Source: JBIICI01 sp044238935 (GTDB lineage Bacteria; Pseudomonadota; Alphaproteobacteria; Micavibrionales; Micavibrionaceae). From it: a stretch of 53,848 nt of DNA. The notes beneath the pieces are model-generated. The model was not told the origin of the DNA. It saw only the letters and a program-made list of their open reading frames with translations, and did no database searches. Of the stretch, positions 27,191 through 35,448 are shown piece after piece; the stretch's first letter is position 1; each line of letters starts with the position of its first letter. The stretch covers positions 1 through 53,848 of the forward strand of contig JBIICI010000013.1 of the NCBI GenBank assembly GCA_044238935.1, read 5' to 3'. The translations under genes and the position numbers were made by a program.

Positions 27191-28522
27191 ATGAAATCGA
27201 TTTTTACGTTTTGTTGTATTCGGTTTTATGCGCTGCTTTCTTATTTAATCTATCCATTGATTTTGCGTTACCGTTTATTAAAAGGTAAAGAAGATTGTGA
27301 GAGAGTCAAAGAGCGTCAGGGTATTGCAAGCGGTCTATCTTTTGATACATCGTATAAAATCATCTGGTTTCATGGTGCCAGTGTGGGGGAGACTTTATCT
27401 GCGCTGCCTATCATAAAGCATATGGTGCAACATCATAAACATATTCGTGTTTTGTTAACATCAGGCACAAGGGCATCAGCGCAAATATTGGCGCAACGGC
27501 TCAATCATCCTGATTTTTTCAATGTTGTGCATCAATATATGCCTTTGGACAACCCTGTCTATGTGGATCGTTTTTTATCCTATTGGCATATTGATTATGC
27601 GATTTGGATTGAGTCGGAATTTTGGCCGAATATGATGCGTGGATTGACCAAACGCAATATTCCCTTAACGCTTATGAATGCACGCTTATCAGAAAAATCA
27701 GCCATAAAATGGTCGAAAATAGATTTTGTGCTAAGATTTCTATTGAAAAACACGGATTATGTTTTGGCACAAAGTGCACAGGATGCCGCGCGCTTATCCG
27801 TATTTACCCCCAAACCTGCGGTGCATTTTGGCAACATCAAATATATGGCTGCTCCCTTGGGGTATGATGCAGACATCGCAAAGCGCTTTCAATCCGCAAT
27901 CAATGGTCGCCCTGTGATGCTCTATGCCAGCACGCATGCGGGGGAAGAGCGCATTGCCTATGATATTCATCATCAGATTAAAAAAGATTTTCCCAGTTTT
28001 TTAACAATTATCGTGCCGCGCCATCCTTTGCGTACGGATAAAGAAATGTCTGATTTAAGCCAAATTTTCCCCGACTTAAAATCTGAAATCAGCCATGATC
28101 ATCACGATGTGATGCGCGCGCCATCCCATGACACAGATATTTTTTGGGTCAATCGTATGGGGGAATTGGGGTTATATTATCATCTTTCCCCCCTTGCCTT
28201 TATTGGACGAACGCTTAGCGATGATAGGGGAGGAGGGCATAATCCTTATGAAGCGGTGCAATTAGGATGTATCCCTGTTTATGGCTATAAAACTCAAAAC
28301 TTACAAAATATGTTTGATGATTTAAAAAATGCCAATATTGGTGTTCAGTGTAATGACGCACAGGCGCTTTATCATTTTATATCGGGGCATTTAAAAAATA
28401 CACAACCATTTGATCAGCGGGCATTTGATCAGCGGGTAAAATTAGAAAATTTTGTAGCAGACCAGCAAAAAATGATGCATGATCTATTGCTTTATCTGAC
28501 CCCCATTTTATCTGAAGATTAG
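27191..28522 (+). CDS. waaA: 3-deoxy-D-manno-octulosonic acid (Kdo) transferase
   Basis: WaaA adds Kdo to lipid IVA, starting the LPS core. It is a GT-B glycosyltransferase with an N-terminal membrane anchor (residues 8-28). Family motifs are WFHGASVGE, TSGTRASAQ, ESEFWPNMM (catalytic Glu region) and a C-terminal GGHNPYEAVQLGC nucleotide-sugar site. The length of 443 residues is typical. lpxK follows after 9 bp. Confidence 0.94.
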   Translation: MKSIFTFCCIRFYALLSYLIYPLILRYRLLKGKEDCERVKERQGIASGLSFDTSYKIIWFHGASVGETLSALPIIKHMVQHHKHIRVLLTSGTRASAQILAQRLNHPDFFNVVHQYMPLDNPVYVDRFLSYWHIDYAIWIESEFWPNMMRGLTKRNIPLTLMNARLSEKSAIKWSKIDFVLRFLLKNTDYVLAQSAQDAARLSVFTPKPAVHFGNIKYMAAPLGYDADIAKRFQSAINGRPVMLYASTHAGEERIAYDIHHQIKKDFPSFLTIIVPRHPLRTDKEMSDLSQIFPDLKSEISHDHHDVMRAPSHDTDIFWVNRMGELGLYYHLSPLAFIGRTLSDDRGGGHNPYEAVQLGCIPVYGYKTQNLQNMFDDLKNANIGVQCNDAQALYHFISGHLKNTQPFDQRAFDQRVKLENFVADQQKMMHDLLLYLTPILSED

Positions 28523-28531
28523 AAGATCAAC

Positions 28532-29521
28532 ATGCATAAAATATGTCATACAGCCCCTGAATTTTGGGGCAGTCAAAATGTTATTTCAACAATGTTACTG
28601 CCTTTTTCTGTTTTATATGGGGTAGGGCATGAAATTCATTGTCTGTTCAAAAAGCCAAAATCTGTTTCTGTGCCTGTTTTGATTATTGGGAATTTAATTG
28701 TTGGCGGTGCGGGAAAGACACCTACGGCTTGTGCATTGATGCAGTTTATTAAAAAGCATGAGCTTGCAAAAAACCCTGTTTTTTTAAGTCGTGGATATGG
28801 CGGCAAAATAACCGCCCCAACCCGTGTTGATCCACGCCATCACACATACCAAGATATTGGTGATGAACCGTTATTATTAGCGCGCTATGCACCGACTTAT
28901 ATCAGCCGCAATCGCTATGATGGAGCGTTGTTTGCGATCCAGCAGGGGGCAGATTTAATTATTACCGATGACGGATTGCAAAATCGGGATTTATTGGGCG
29001 ATATAAATCTGGCGATTTTGGATCATCGTATGTTGGGCAATCGTCGTGTGATGCCCGCAGGTGCTTTGCGGGGATTTCTAAAAACAGGATTAAAGAATAT
29101 AGATGCCTTTGTTGGTTTGAATGTCGAAGATTCTGCCACAGGAAAATATTTAAAGATCCCATTTTTTACAGGAAAAATTCATGAGCGCGTCAAAGATTCG
29201 TGGTTTGATCAAGATTTTATTGCGTTTTGCAGCATTGCCGCGCCTCAAAAATTTATAAACAGCCTTAAAAAACATAATCTAAAAATAAAGGGGCAGTATT
29301 TTTTCCCAGATCATCATCCCTATGCTCTATCGGATCTAAAGCCATTATTACAGGACGCAAAACAGAAAAACACTCGATTAATGACCACGGAAAAAGATTG
29401 GGTGCGCTTGCCATCTTCTGTCCAAAAATCAGGATTGGTTGATGTGATGCCGATTACTGTGCAATTTAGCTCCCTTTTTCAGAAATATATTTATGCACGT
29501 CTTAAAAAACTTAAAAAATAA
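28532..29521 (+). CDS. lpxK: Tetraacyldisaccharide 4'-kinase
   Basis: LpxK phosphorylates the 4' position of the lipid A disaccharide to give lipid IVA. The P-loop is GNLIVGGAGKTPT (about 52-64). The conserved LSRGYGG and IITDDGLQNRDL segments follow. It is 329 residues long, of normal size. It overlaps lpxL by 29 bp, so waaA, lpxK and lpxL form one lipid A operon. Confidence 0.95.
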   Translation: MHKICHTAPEFWGSQNVISTMLLPFSVLYGVGHEIHCLFKKPKSVSVPVLIIGNLIVGGAGKTPTACALMQFIKKHELAKNPVFLSRGYGGKITAPTRVDPRHHTYQDIGDEPLLLARYAPTYISRNRYDGALFAIQQGADLIITDDGLQNRDLLGDINLAILDHRMLGNRRVMPAGALRGFLKTGLKNIDAFVGLNVEDSATGKYLKIPFFTGKIHERVKDSWFDQDFIAFCSIAAPQKFINSLKKHNLKIKGQYFFPDHHPYALSDLKPLLQDAKQKNTRLMTTEKDWVRLPSSVQKSGLVDVMPITVQFSSLFQKYIYARLKKLKK

Positions 29522-30386
29522 GCGATCCTTCATACGATATTATCTGCAATATCTTGTGATTGTGCCGATAATGTATGTTTTTTCTAAACTTTCTTATCCT
29601 CGCGCCTCAAATCTTGGGGGGTGGATAGGGCGACGTGTGGGGCGATTTTTATCCATGAATCGCCGCGCCCAAAACCATATTGCCTTGGCAATGCCGCATC
29701 TTTCAGAGCCGCAACGTAATATTATTTTATCAGATATGTGGGAGAATTTAGGCAGAAACTTCGCCGAATACCCCCATTTATCTGAGATTGCAGCGCATCA
29801 TGTCACGGTCATTGAGGGGGCGGATATTATGAATGACTTAAAAGTCAGGCAAAAATCCGCGGTCATTATCGGAGCGCATTTTGGAAATTGGGAAGTTCCT
29901 GCCCCTTATTTCGCGCAATGTGGTTTTGATTTAGATTTAATTTATCGCGCCCCCAATAATCCCTTTGTGGATCAAAAGTTGGAATCTTATCGCAATATCA
30001 ATAACCGCATGCATAACCACCCCAAATCTGTAAAAGGCATGTTGCAACTGATCAAGGGCTTAAAAAAAGGGCATTTATCATGCATTTTAATCGATCAGAA
30101 ATATAATGAAGGCGTTTCTGTTCCTTTTTTCGGGCATCCTGCCATGACAAGCTATGCCGCCCTTGATCTATCGCGACGTTTTGATTGTCCGTTGATTATT
30201 GGTGCTATTCAACGCATGCCAAACCATAAATTTGGTATTCGTTTTGAAAAATCATTTGACCTAAACAGCCCAGCCTATAAAAATTTAGATAATATCCAAA
30301 TTTTAAATGAAATCCACACAATCATGGAGCGCTTTATTACACAGCGCCCCGATCATTGGTTATGGATTCATCGCCGTTGGGGGTGA
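29493..30386 (+). CDS. lpxL: Lipid A late acyltransferase (LpxL/HtrB family)
   Basis: The enzyme adds a secondary acyl chain to Kdo-lipid A. The catalytic HX4E motif is GAHFGNWE (His129, Glu134). Other family blocks are NHIALAMPHLS near residue 61, LIDQKYNEGVSVPFFGHPA, and HWLWIHRRWG at the C-terminus. An N-terminal membrane segment (about 17-32) is present. Whether it transfers laurate, myristate or a longer chain cannot be read from the sequence. Confidence 0.9.
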   Translation: MHVLKNLKNKRSFIRYYLQYLVIVPIMYVFSKLSYPRASNLGGWIGRRVGRFLSMNRRAQNHIALAMPHLSEPQRNIILSDMWENLGRNFAEYPHLSEIAAHHVTVIEGADIMNDLKVRQKSAVIIGAHFGNWEVPAPYFAQCGFDLDLIYRAPNNPFVDQKLESYRNINNRMHNHPKSVKGMLQLIKGLKKGHLSCILIDQKYNEGVSVPFFGHPAMTSYAALDLSRRFDCPLIIGAIQRMPNHKFGIRFEKSFDLNSPAYKNLDNIQILNEIHTIMERFITQRPDHWLWIHRRWG

Positions 30387-30408
30387 TATAAAAGCAGTTT
30401 TATTTTAA

Positions 30409-30420
30409 TGACACGCCAAG
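30409..30420 (+). repeat. 12-bp direct repeat, copy 1 of 3
   Basis: TGACACGCCAAG occurs here, at 31757-31768 and at 32351-32362, always in the same orientation. The third copy is the very end of the nrdA coding region. The copies bracket two short gene-sized segments, as attachment sites would. Confidence 0.5.
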
Positions 30421-30566
30421 GCTCGTAATATAGTCCAAAAGCGTGATTTTGTGAAACATTTTGGTTGGAATAATTATTTTAGGATATGTATTAAAAAAAC
30501 CTTGATGTTAATAGAAAAACAAAGTATGTGAATTTGTACGTAAAATAAAAAGAGGTATTTACTATT

Positions 30567-31493
30567 ATGAACAGCAATAATATATATGAATCATTAGAAT
30601 CATTCTCAGAATCTCCGTTTCTTCCAATAAAAAACGCGTGGGATCTGAGTTCCAAGCAGCCCATACAGACTAGAATTTTCTCTGTAGCACAGCCAATACA
30701 GGATTTGTTAAATAGCCAAATTACTCCACTGGTCATTCTTTCAATGGGAGATCTTGTAAACCACAGACTTAAGTTGCTGCAAAACATATCAACAGAAGAT
30801 ACACGTGGTATTTCAGAACTCATCGTTCGTGTAGGGCGTGATCGTCAAAAAATTAAAGATATAGTTACTAGATTATTCCAAAGCACAAAACGAACAGAGG
30901 ATATGAAGCCATCTTTTGAGTTTATATCAAACACTAAACCCGAGGATCTTAAGGCTATAGAGGCTTATTTATCCGGCATTATTCCTTCTAAGCTTTCTAA
31001 GGCTTGGGCGGATACAAATCCATCGCCCGATGTGATCCCGATTGATTATAAACTTCAATCTCTTACTTTGCGTCAGTATACTGAATTATTGAATAAAAGA
31101 AAAAATAGCTTTCCTATTGAGCCTGTTACTGATTTTTGCCAAACTATCCTATCTAATGTCACGCCAGAAAAAATTGTAAATTTTGCAAAAGAATTATCAA
31201 ATTTATATGGTGCCGTTAATTTAAGAGATACTTTCTCAAGCGCCGTTGATTTCACAAAGCAACTCACGGATGGAGTTATCAAGGCAGATCCAATATCTGC
31301 ATTGAAATCTGATGCAGCGTTAGAGTTTGGAGGCCATATAAGAAAATTTACAGACTTTATTGCTGAATCTCTTCAAACTGCGGCTCTTATCCCCGATGCC
31401 ACTGAGCTTAAAAAAGAAATCACAGAATACAGAAAAAGAACACAATCTATCGTAGAGGGATATGCTAAAAAGTATCCTAAGATGATGCCTTAA
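30567..31493 (+). CDS. Hypothetical protein, 308 residues, accessory-looking
   Basis: I recognise no family. It is soluble and predicted mostly helical, with no signal peptide, membrane helix or enzymatic motif that I can see. AAAGAGG lies 12 bp before the ATG and a good terminator follows, so it is an independent unit. Frequent AGA, ATA and TTA codons and its position between two of the 12-bp direct repeats suggest later arrival. It could be an effector or a phage/plasmid-derived orphan, but this is only inference. Confidence 0.65.
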   Translation: MNSNNIYESLESFSESPFLPIKNAWDLSSKQPIQTRIFSVAQPIQDLLNSQITPLVILSMGDLVNHRLKLLQNISTEDTRGISELIVRVGRDRQKIKDIVTRLFQSTKRTEDMKPSFEFISNTKPEDLKAIEAYLSGIIPSKLSKAWADTNPSPDVIPIDYKLQSLTLRQYTELLNKRKNSFPIEPVTDFCQTILSNVTPEKIVNFAKELSNLYGAVNLRDTFSSAVDFTKQLTDGVIKADPISALKSDAALEFGGHIRKFTDFIAESLQTAALIPDATELKKEITEYRKRTQSIVEGYAKKYPKMMP

Positions 31494-31522
31494 AGAGCTT
31501 CAATATCTGTTGAAATAATACC

Positions 31523-31554
31523 AGAGCCGTTCAGGCCAGAATCTGAACGGTTCT
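31523..31554 (+). terminator. Rho-independent terminator of the 308-residue orphan gene
   Basis: A 12-bp stem (AGAGCCGTTCAG with CTGAACGGTTCT, one G-U pair) encloses an 8-base loop. Only a weak T-rich stretch follows, so efficiency is uncertain. Confidence 0.6.
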
Positions 31555-31754
31555 TGGTTTAAAACTATAAATTTTATTATATAATTTATCAAAATCCTCT
31601 GTAAAAAAATCGTCATTCTGTGAGTGATACGGGATTTCGCGTTTATAGGCAGGAATATTCTGGATCATATCCAGCATGGCAGATGGAGAGTAGATGAAAT
31701 GCTGTGGCCTTCCTTAGTTTGTATAGCCAAAATTATTTTACTTGAGGTTGTTTC

Positions 31755-31835
31755 ACTGACACGCCAAGCATTCTTGATATTAAGGTTGGGCATAGGCGGG
31801 GAGCAGGCATTTTGATAAGCTCTTTTATATTTTCT
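31755..31835 (-). repeat. Decayed copy of the nrdA 3' end
   Basis: About 80 bp on the minus strand closely match the last 80 bp of nrdA (32349-32430). The reading MENIKELIKMPA ... ECLACQ-stop is still recognisable, but a 2-base deletion after MPA breaks the frame. The region 31560-31754 to its left holds no gene I can support; one stretch (31611-31640) resembles the start of the palindromic element seen at 37072. Confidence 0.8.
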
Positions 31836-31871
31836 ATCATAAACCCATGCCAAAACCACAGTCATCTTACT

Positions 31872-32253
31872 TTACAAATCATCCTCATCTTTATCCAAAT
31901 GGTCAGGATATAAAGCACTCAGTTGCTTAAAAGTTTTGAGTGCGGGTAAGTTGATCCAATATTGGGTGCTTTGTGTTTCGCCTGTTCTGAGCATCACGCC
32001 CTGTTCCATAAGGTTTTGTAAATCACGGGTGGCTGTGGCACGGGATGCGTTGGTGATACGAATATATTTTTTTAATGCTTAATCCTTGGGCAAAGCCGCC
32101 TAAGCCTTCTTGAGGCACATAGGATATAGCCGTTAAGGTGGGTTGACCACAATGTTGCGCCAGTATTTTCTCCACTAAAGCGCGTCCAATTCGTCCATTT
32201 CCGTCCTCAAAAGGATGAATCATTAAAAAATAGATATGGGCAACAGCTAACAT
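31872..32253 (-). pseudogene. Fic-domain AMPylase-like gene fragment, frameshifted
   Basis: The first frame carries the Fic active-site motif HPFEDGNGRIGRAL. A run of seven T (32067-32073) then shifts the frame, after which the typical C-terminal winged-helix continues (ITNASRATATRDLQNLMEQG, then YWINLPALK) to a stop at 31872-31874. The 5' half of the gene is missing, so a simple sequencing error in the T-run would not restore it. It lies between the intact nrdA end and its decayed copy. Confidence 0.8.
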
Positions 32254-32346
32254 CGGTAAAGGCGAAGTCCCATTTTTTCGCGTTCATGAGTTAAACCTTT
32301 ATGTGTTTTAACTCAAAAGATGTGCAATGATGATGCGCCTAAAGAT

Positions 32347-34245
32347 TTACTGACACGCCAAGCATTCTTCATATTCAGGCTGGGCATAGGCAGGCGTTGC
32401 AGGCATTTTGATAAGCTCTTTGATATTTTCCATTGATAAAATATCTTGGGCATCTTGCAAATCCTGTGCTTCTTTTGCCTCTTCGCCATCTTTTGCACGT
32501 TGCCAGCTGGCGTGGCTTTCAGCGCGTTGGATGGATTTTGAACGGCAGTAATAAAGCGATTTAACGCCTTTTTTCCATGCATCGAAATGGATGCGGTGCA
32601 GATCGCGTTTATGCACATCCGCAGGCAAGAAAATGTTCAACGATTGCGCCTGACAAATATAGGGCGTGCGGTCACCTGCATGTTCAATTAACCAGCGTTG
32701 ATCAATTTCAAAAGCCGTTTTAAACACGTCTTTTTCATGATCGCTGAGGAATTCCAAATGCAGGACTGATCCTTCGTTTGTAAAGATAGATGACCATGTG
32801 TCTTCGTCATTGCGATTATAACGCTCCAGCACCGCCTCCAAATATTTATTGCGCACAGGGAATGATCCTGAAAGGGTTTTGTGCGTGTAAGCATTGGCGG
32901 CAATTGGCTCAATGCCCGGAGAAGCCCCACCGCAAATGATGGATATGGAGGCGGTGGGGGCAATGGCGATTTTGTTTGAAAAACGCTCCATAATCCCGTA
33001 ATCCGCGGCATCGGGGCATGCGCCGCGTTCTTCGGCTAAAACACGCGATGCGGCATCGGCTTGTTGTTTAATATGTTGGAAAATGCGCTTATTCCAGACC
33101 TTTGCCATGACCCCTTCCATTGGGATCATTTTGGATTGTAAGAAGGAATGGAAACCCATCACGCCCAATCCCACAGAGCGTTCCCGCATGGCGGCATAGC
33201 TGGCGCGGCGCATGGAATCAGGGGCTTTTTTAATAAAATCACTCAAGACATTATCCAAAAACCGCATAATATCTTCGATAAAAGTGGGGTGTTTTTCCCA
33301 TTCTTCATAAAGTTCTAAATTCACAGAAGACAGACAGCATACCGCCGTACGGTCATTTCCATGATGATCAACGCCTGTTGGCAATGTAATTTCAGAGCAC
33401 AGATTCGACATTTTGACGTTTAAGCCTGCCAATTTATGATGCTGAGGAATGGCATCATTCACATGGTCAATATTGATGATATAAGGCTCACCCGTTTCAA
33501 CGCGTGCGGTTAGAAGGCGAATCCATAAATCACGCGCACTGACGCGTTCCACAATATGATTGTCTTTGGGGGATCGCAGCGGCCATTCTTCGTTATTTTC
33601 AACCGCGTGCATAAAGGCATCAGTCACTAAAACACCATGATGCAAGTTTAGGGCTTTGCGGTTCGGATCACCGCCTGTGGGGCGACGAATTTCAATAAAT
33701 TCCTCAATTTCAGGATGCCAAATCGGTAAGTAAATCGCGGCTGACCCACGACGGAGTGAGCCTTGCGAAATCGCTAAAGTCAATGAATCCATCACGCGAA
33801 TAAAGGGCACAATCCCACTGGTTTTTCCATTACCACCAACCGTTTCGCCAATGGATCTGACATTGCCCCAATAAGACCCAATGCCGCCACCGCGAGAGGC
33901 AAGCCAAACATTTTCTGTCCAAAGGGAGACGATGTCTTCCAAGCTATCTTGGGTTTCATTTAAAAAGCATGAAATTGGCAATCCACGATTCGTGCCGCCA
34001 TTGGATAAAATGGGGGTGGATGGCATAAACCATAATTTTGAAATATAATCATATAAACGTTGCGCATGGGCGCTGTCATCTGCGTAATAAACGGCATTGC
34101 GCGCGAATAAATCTTGGTAATGTTCACCGGGCATTAAGTAACGATCCGTCAATGTGGCTTTACCGAAATCCGTCAAGAAATCGTCACGGCTGCGATCCAA
34201 GGTTCCAACAGCAATTCCTTTTTCGATTTGGGCGTAGTCAAACAT
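32347..34245 (-). CDS. nrdA: Ribonucleoside-diphosphate reductase, large subunit
   Basis: The subunit reduces ribonucleotides to deoxyribonucleotides with a radical small subunit (nrdB, not in this window). Conserved blocks are MPSTPILSNGGT, SCFLNE, RGGGIGSYWGNVRS, NLCSEITLP, MRERSVGLGVMGFHSF, IAPTASIS, and the redox pair ECLACQ at the very C-terminus. The N-terminal ATP-cone is missing, so overall dATP feedback is probably absent. I chose the ATG at 34245 because GGAG lies 7-9 bases upstream; the longer frame is promoter and leader. Its last bases are part of a 12-bp repeat. Confidence 0.93.
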   Translation of the reverse strand: MFDYAQIEKGIAVGTLDRSRDDFLTDFGKATLTDRYLMPGEHYQDLFARNAVYYADDSAHAQRLYDYISKLWFMPSTPILSNGGTNRGLPISCFLNETQDSLEDIVSLWTENVWLASRGGGIGSYWGNVRSIGETVGGNGKTSGIVPFIRVMDSLTLAISQGSLRRGSAAIYLPIWHPEIEEFIEIRRPTGGDPNRKALNLHHGVLVTDAFMHAVENNEEWPLRSPKDNHIVERVSARDLWIRLLTARVETGEPYIINIDHVNDAIPQHHKLAGLNVKMSNLCSEITLPTGVDHHGNDRTAVCCLSSVNLELYEEWEKHPTFIEDIMRFLDNVLSDFIKKAPDSMRRASYAAMRERSVGLGVMGFHSFLQSKMIPMEGVMAKVWNKRIFQHIKQQADAASRVLAEERGACPDAADYGIMERFSNKIAIAPTASISIICGGASPGIEPIAANAYTHKTLSGSFPVRNKYLEAVLERYNRNDEDTWSSIFTNEGSVLHLEFLSDHEKDVFKTAFEIDQRWLIEHAGDRTPYICQAQSLNIFLPADVHKRDLHRIHFDAWKKGVKSLYYCRSKSIQRAESHASWQRAKDGEEAKEAQDLQDAQDILSMENIKELIKMPATPAYAQPEYEECLACQ

Positions 34246-34353
34246 GCGGATAACTCCTTTAAAACACGATAAGCCGTGGTGTTGCACTGTGGATAAAATT
34301 TCAGGATAGGGGATGGTTTGCATACCATACCTTGGGTCTTGTTAAGGTATGCT

Positions 34354-34369
34354 ATACTATATAATGTGG
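34354..34369 (-). promoter_or_regulatory. Candidate NrdR box
   Basis: CCACATTATATAGTAT on the minus strand agrees with the NrdR consensus acaCwAtATaTwGtgt at 13 of 16 positions. It overlaps the -10 element of the nrdA promoter. A convincing second box at the usual spacing was not found, so the call is tentative. Confidence 0.4.
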
Positions 34370-34384
34370 TTCTGTCCATATCAA
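34356..34384 (-). promoter_or_regulatory. Predicted nrdA promoter
   Basis: TTGATA (-35), a 17-base spacer and TATAGT (-10) on the minus strand lie about 110 bp before the nrdA start codon. The leader between them holds no recognisable riboswitch. Confidence 0.55.
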
Positions 34385-34478
34385 AATTTTATATTTTTTT
34401 AAAAAATCATCTTGACTTGTCATGCGTGTGCAGATTGCCTATGATCATTTTGTAATGAAAATAAAATAGAATCTTGCC

Positions 34479-35069
34479 ATGAAAAAAATCGTTTTAACAG
34501 GTGCGCCCTGTTCTGGAAAAACAACCTTGTTAAATGCATTAAAGCAGCATTACCAAGATAAAGTTGCTGTGATGCCTGAAATGGCGACCTTATTATTAGG
34601 TCAGATTTTCCCCCCTCTGCCACAGAAAAAAGATGAATGGGTTTATCATTTTCAACATAATGTCCTGAATGCACAGATTTTGTTTGAACAAAGCGTCGAA
34701 GAGTGGGCATCTATTGCAGGGGCGTCCTTTATATTATGTGACCGTGGCACATTGGACGGGGCTTGTTATCTGGATGGTGGAATTGATGCATTTTGTGAAG
34801 CCTATCATGTGAATCTATCGAATCATTATGGGCGCTATGATCTCGTTTTACAGCTGGAGGGGCTGGCGAATGCAAACCCTGATCAATATATGCAAGAGCT
34901 GCGCAGTAATCCGCATCGTTTAGAAAGCGGCGTTGAGGAATCCCAAAAATTGCACAAAGCCATCCAAGATATTTGGTCACCGCATTCCCAATATCACTAT
35001 ATCCCTTATTGCCTATCTGTTGAAGAGAGAAAGAATCAGATGATACAGTTGATGGATCAATATTTATAA
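34479..35069 (+). CDS. P-loop NTPase, AAA_28/NadR-kinase-like
   Basis: The 196-residue protein opens with a Walker A motif, LTGAPCSGKTTLL (residues 6-18). It has an ILCDRGTLDGACYL segment (about 87-100) resembling the Walker B/lid region of nucleoside and NadR-type kinases (AAA_28). Such proteins phosphorylate small substrates, but the target here is unknown. It is divergent from nrdA and convergent with crcB, with the ends overlapping by 6 bp. Confidence 0.8.
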   Translation: MKKIVLTGAPCSGKTTLLNALKQHYQDKVAVMPEMATLLLGQIFPPLPQKKDEWVYHFQHNVLNAQILFEQSVEEWASIAGASFILCDRGTLDGACYLDGGIDAFCEAYHVNLSNHYGRYDLVLQLEGLANANPDQYMQELRSNPHRLESGVEESQKLHKAIQDIWSPHSQYHYIPYCLSVEERKNQMIQLMDQYL

Positions 35070-35447
35070 TAGCTGCTTAACCAAAATCATGCCTGCATAT
35101 AAGCCGCAAATGCTCAATATCGAAGACAGTGCAAAATAAATACAGGCGGAAACAACGGATCCTTTTTGCAGCAGCGTTATAAAATCCAGAGAAAATGTTG
35201 AAAAAGTGGTAAAAGATCCCAAAATGCCAACCGTTAAAAATTGTTTTGTGAGATAATGTGTTGAGAATTTCGTATCCATCACCATGATGACAACGCCCAT
35301 CAAAAAGCATCCAACAATATTCACCAAAAACGTACCCAGCGGAAAATGAAAACCCGTTCCCATGATTTTTGTCACAAGGCTCGATAGCCCATAACGCGCC
35401 AACGCCCCCATAATCGCCCCTAATGAAATCGCAAGAATAACAGGCAT
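35064..35447 (-). CDS. crcB: Fluoride exporter CrcB/Fluc
   Basis: This small dual-topology fluoride channel has four helices. Family motifs are GAIMGALARYG (about 11-21), GTFLVNIVGCFLMG and GSFTTFSTFS. I start at the ATG at 35447, one base after the prfC stop; upstream in-frame codons would lie inside prfC. Coupling to prfC means no separate fluoride riboswitch precedes it. Confidence 0.92.
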   Translation of the reverse strand: MPVILAISLGAIMGALARYGLSSLVTKIMGTGFHFPLGTFLVNIVGCFLMGVVIMVMDTKFSTHYLTKQFLTVGILGSFTTFSTFSLDFITLLQKGSVVSACIYFALSSILSICGLYAGMILVKQLL

Positions 35448-35448
35448 T

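Noticed and set aside
31531..31677. A 48-codon minus-strand frame (MLDMIQNIPAYKREIPYHS...) left of the nrdA tail copy.
   Set aside because: It overlaps the orphan gene's terminator and a degenerate palindrome, has no ribosome site, and matches no family I know.
32067..32073. Treating the fic frameshift as a sequencing error in a T7 run.
   Set aside because: Even with the frame restored the 5' half of the gene is absent, so the gene is broken either way.
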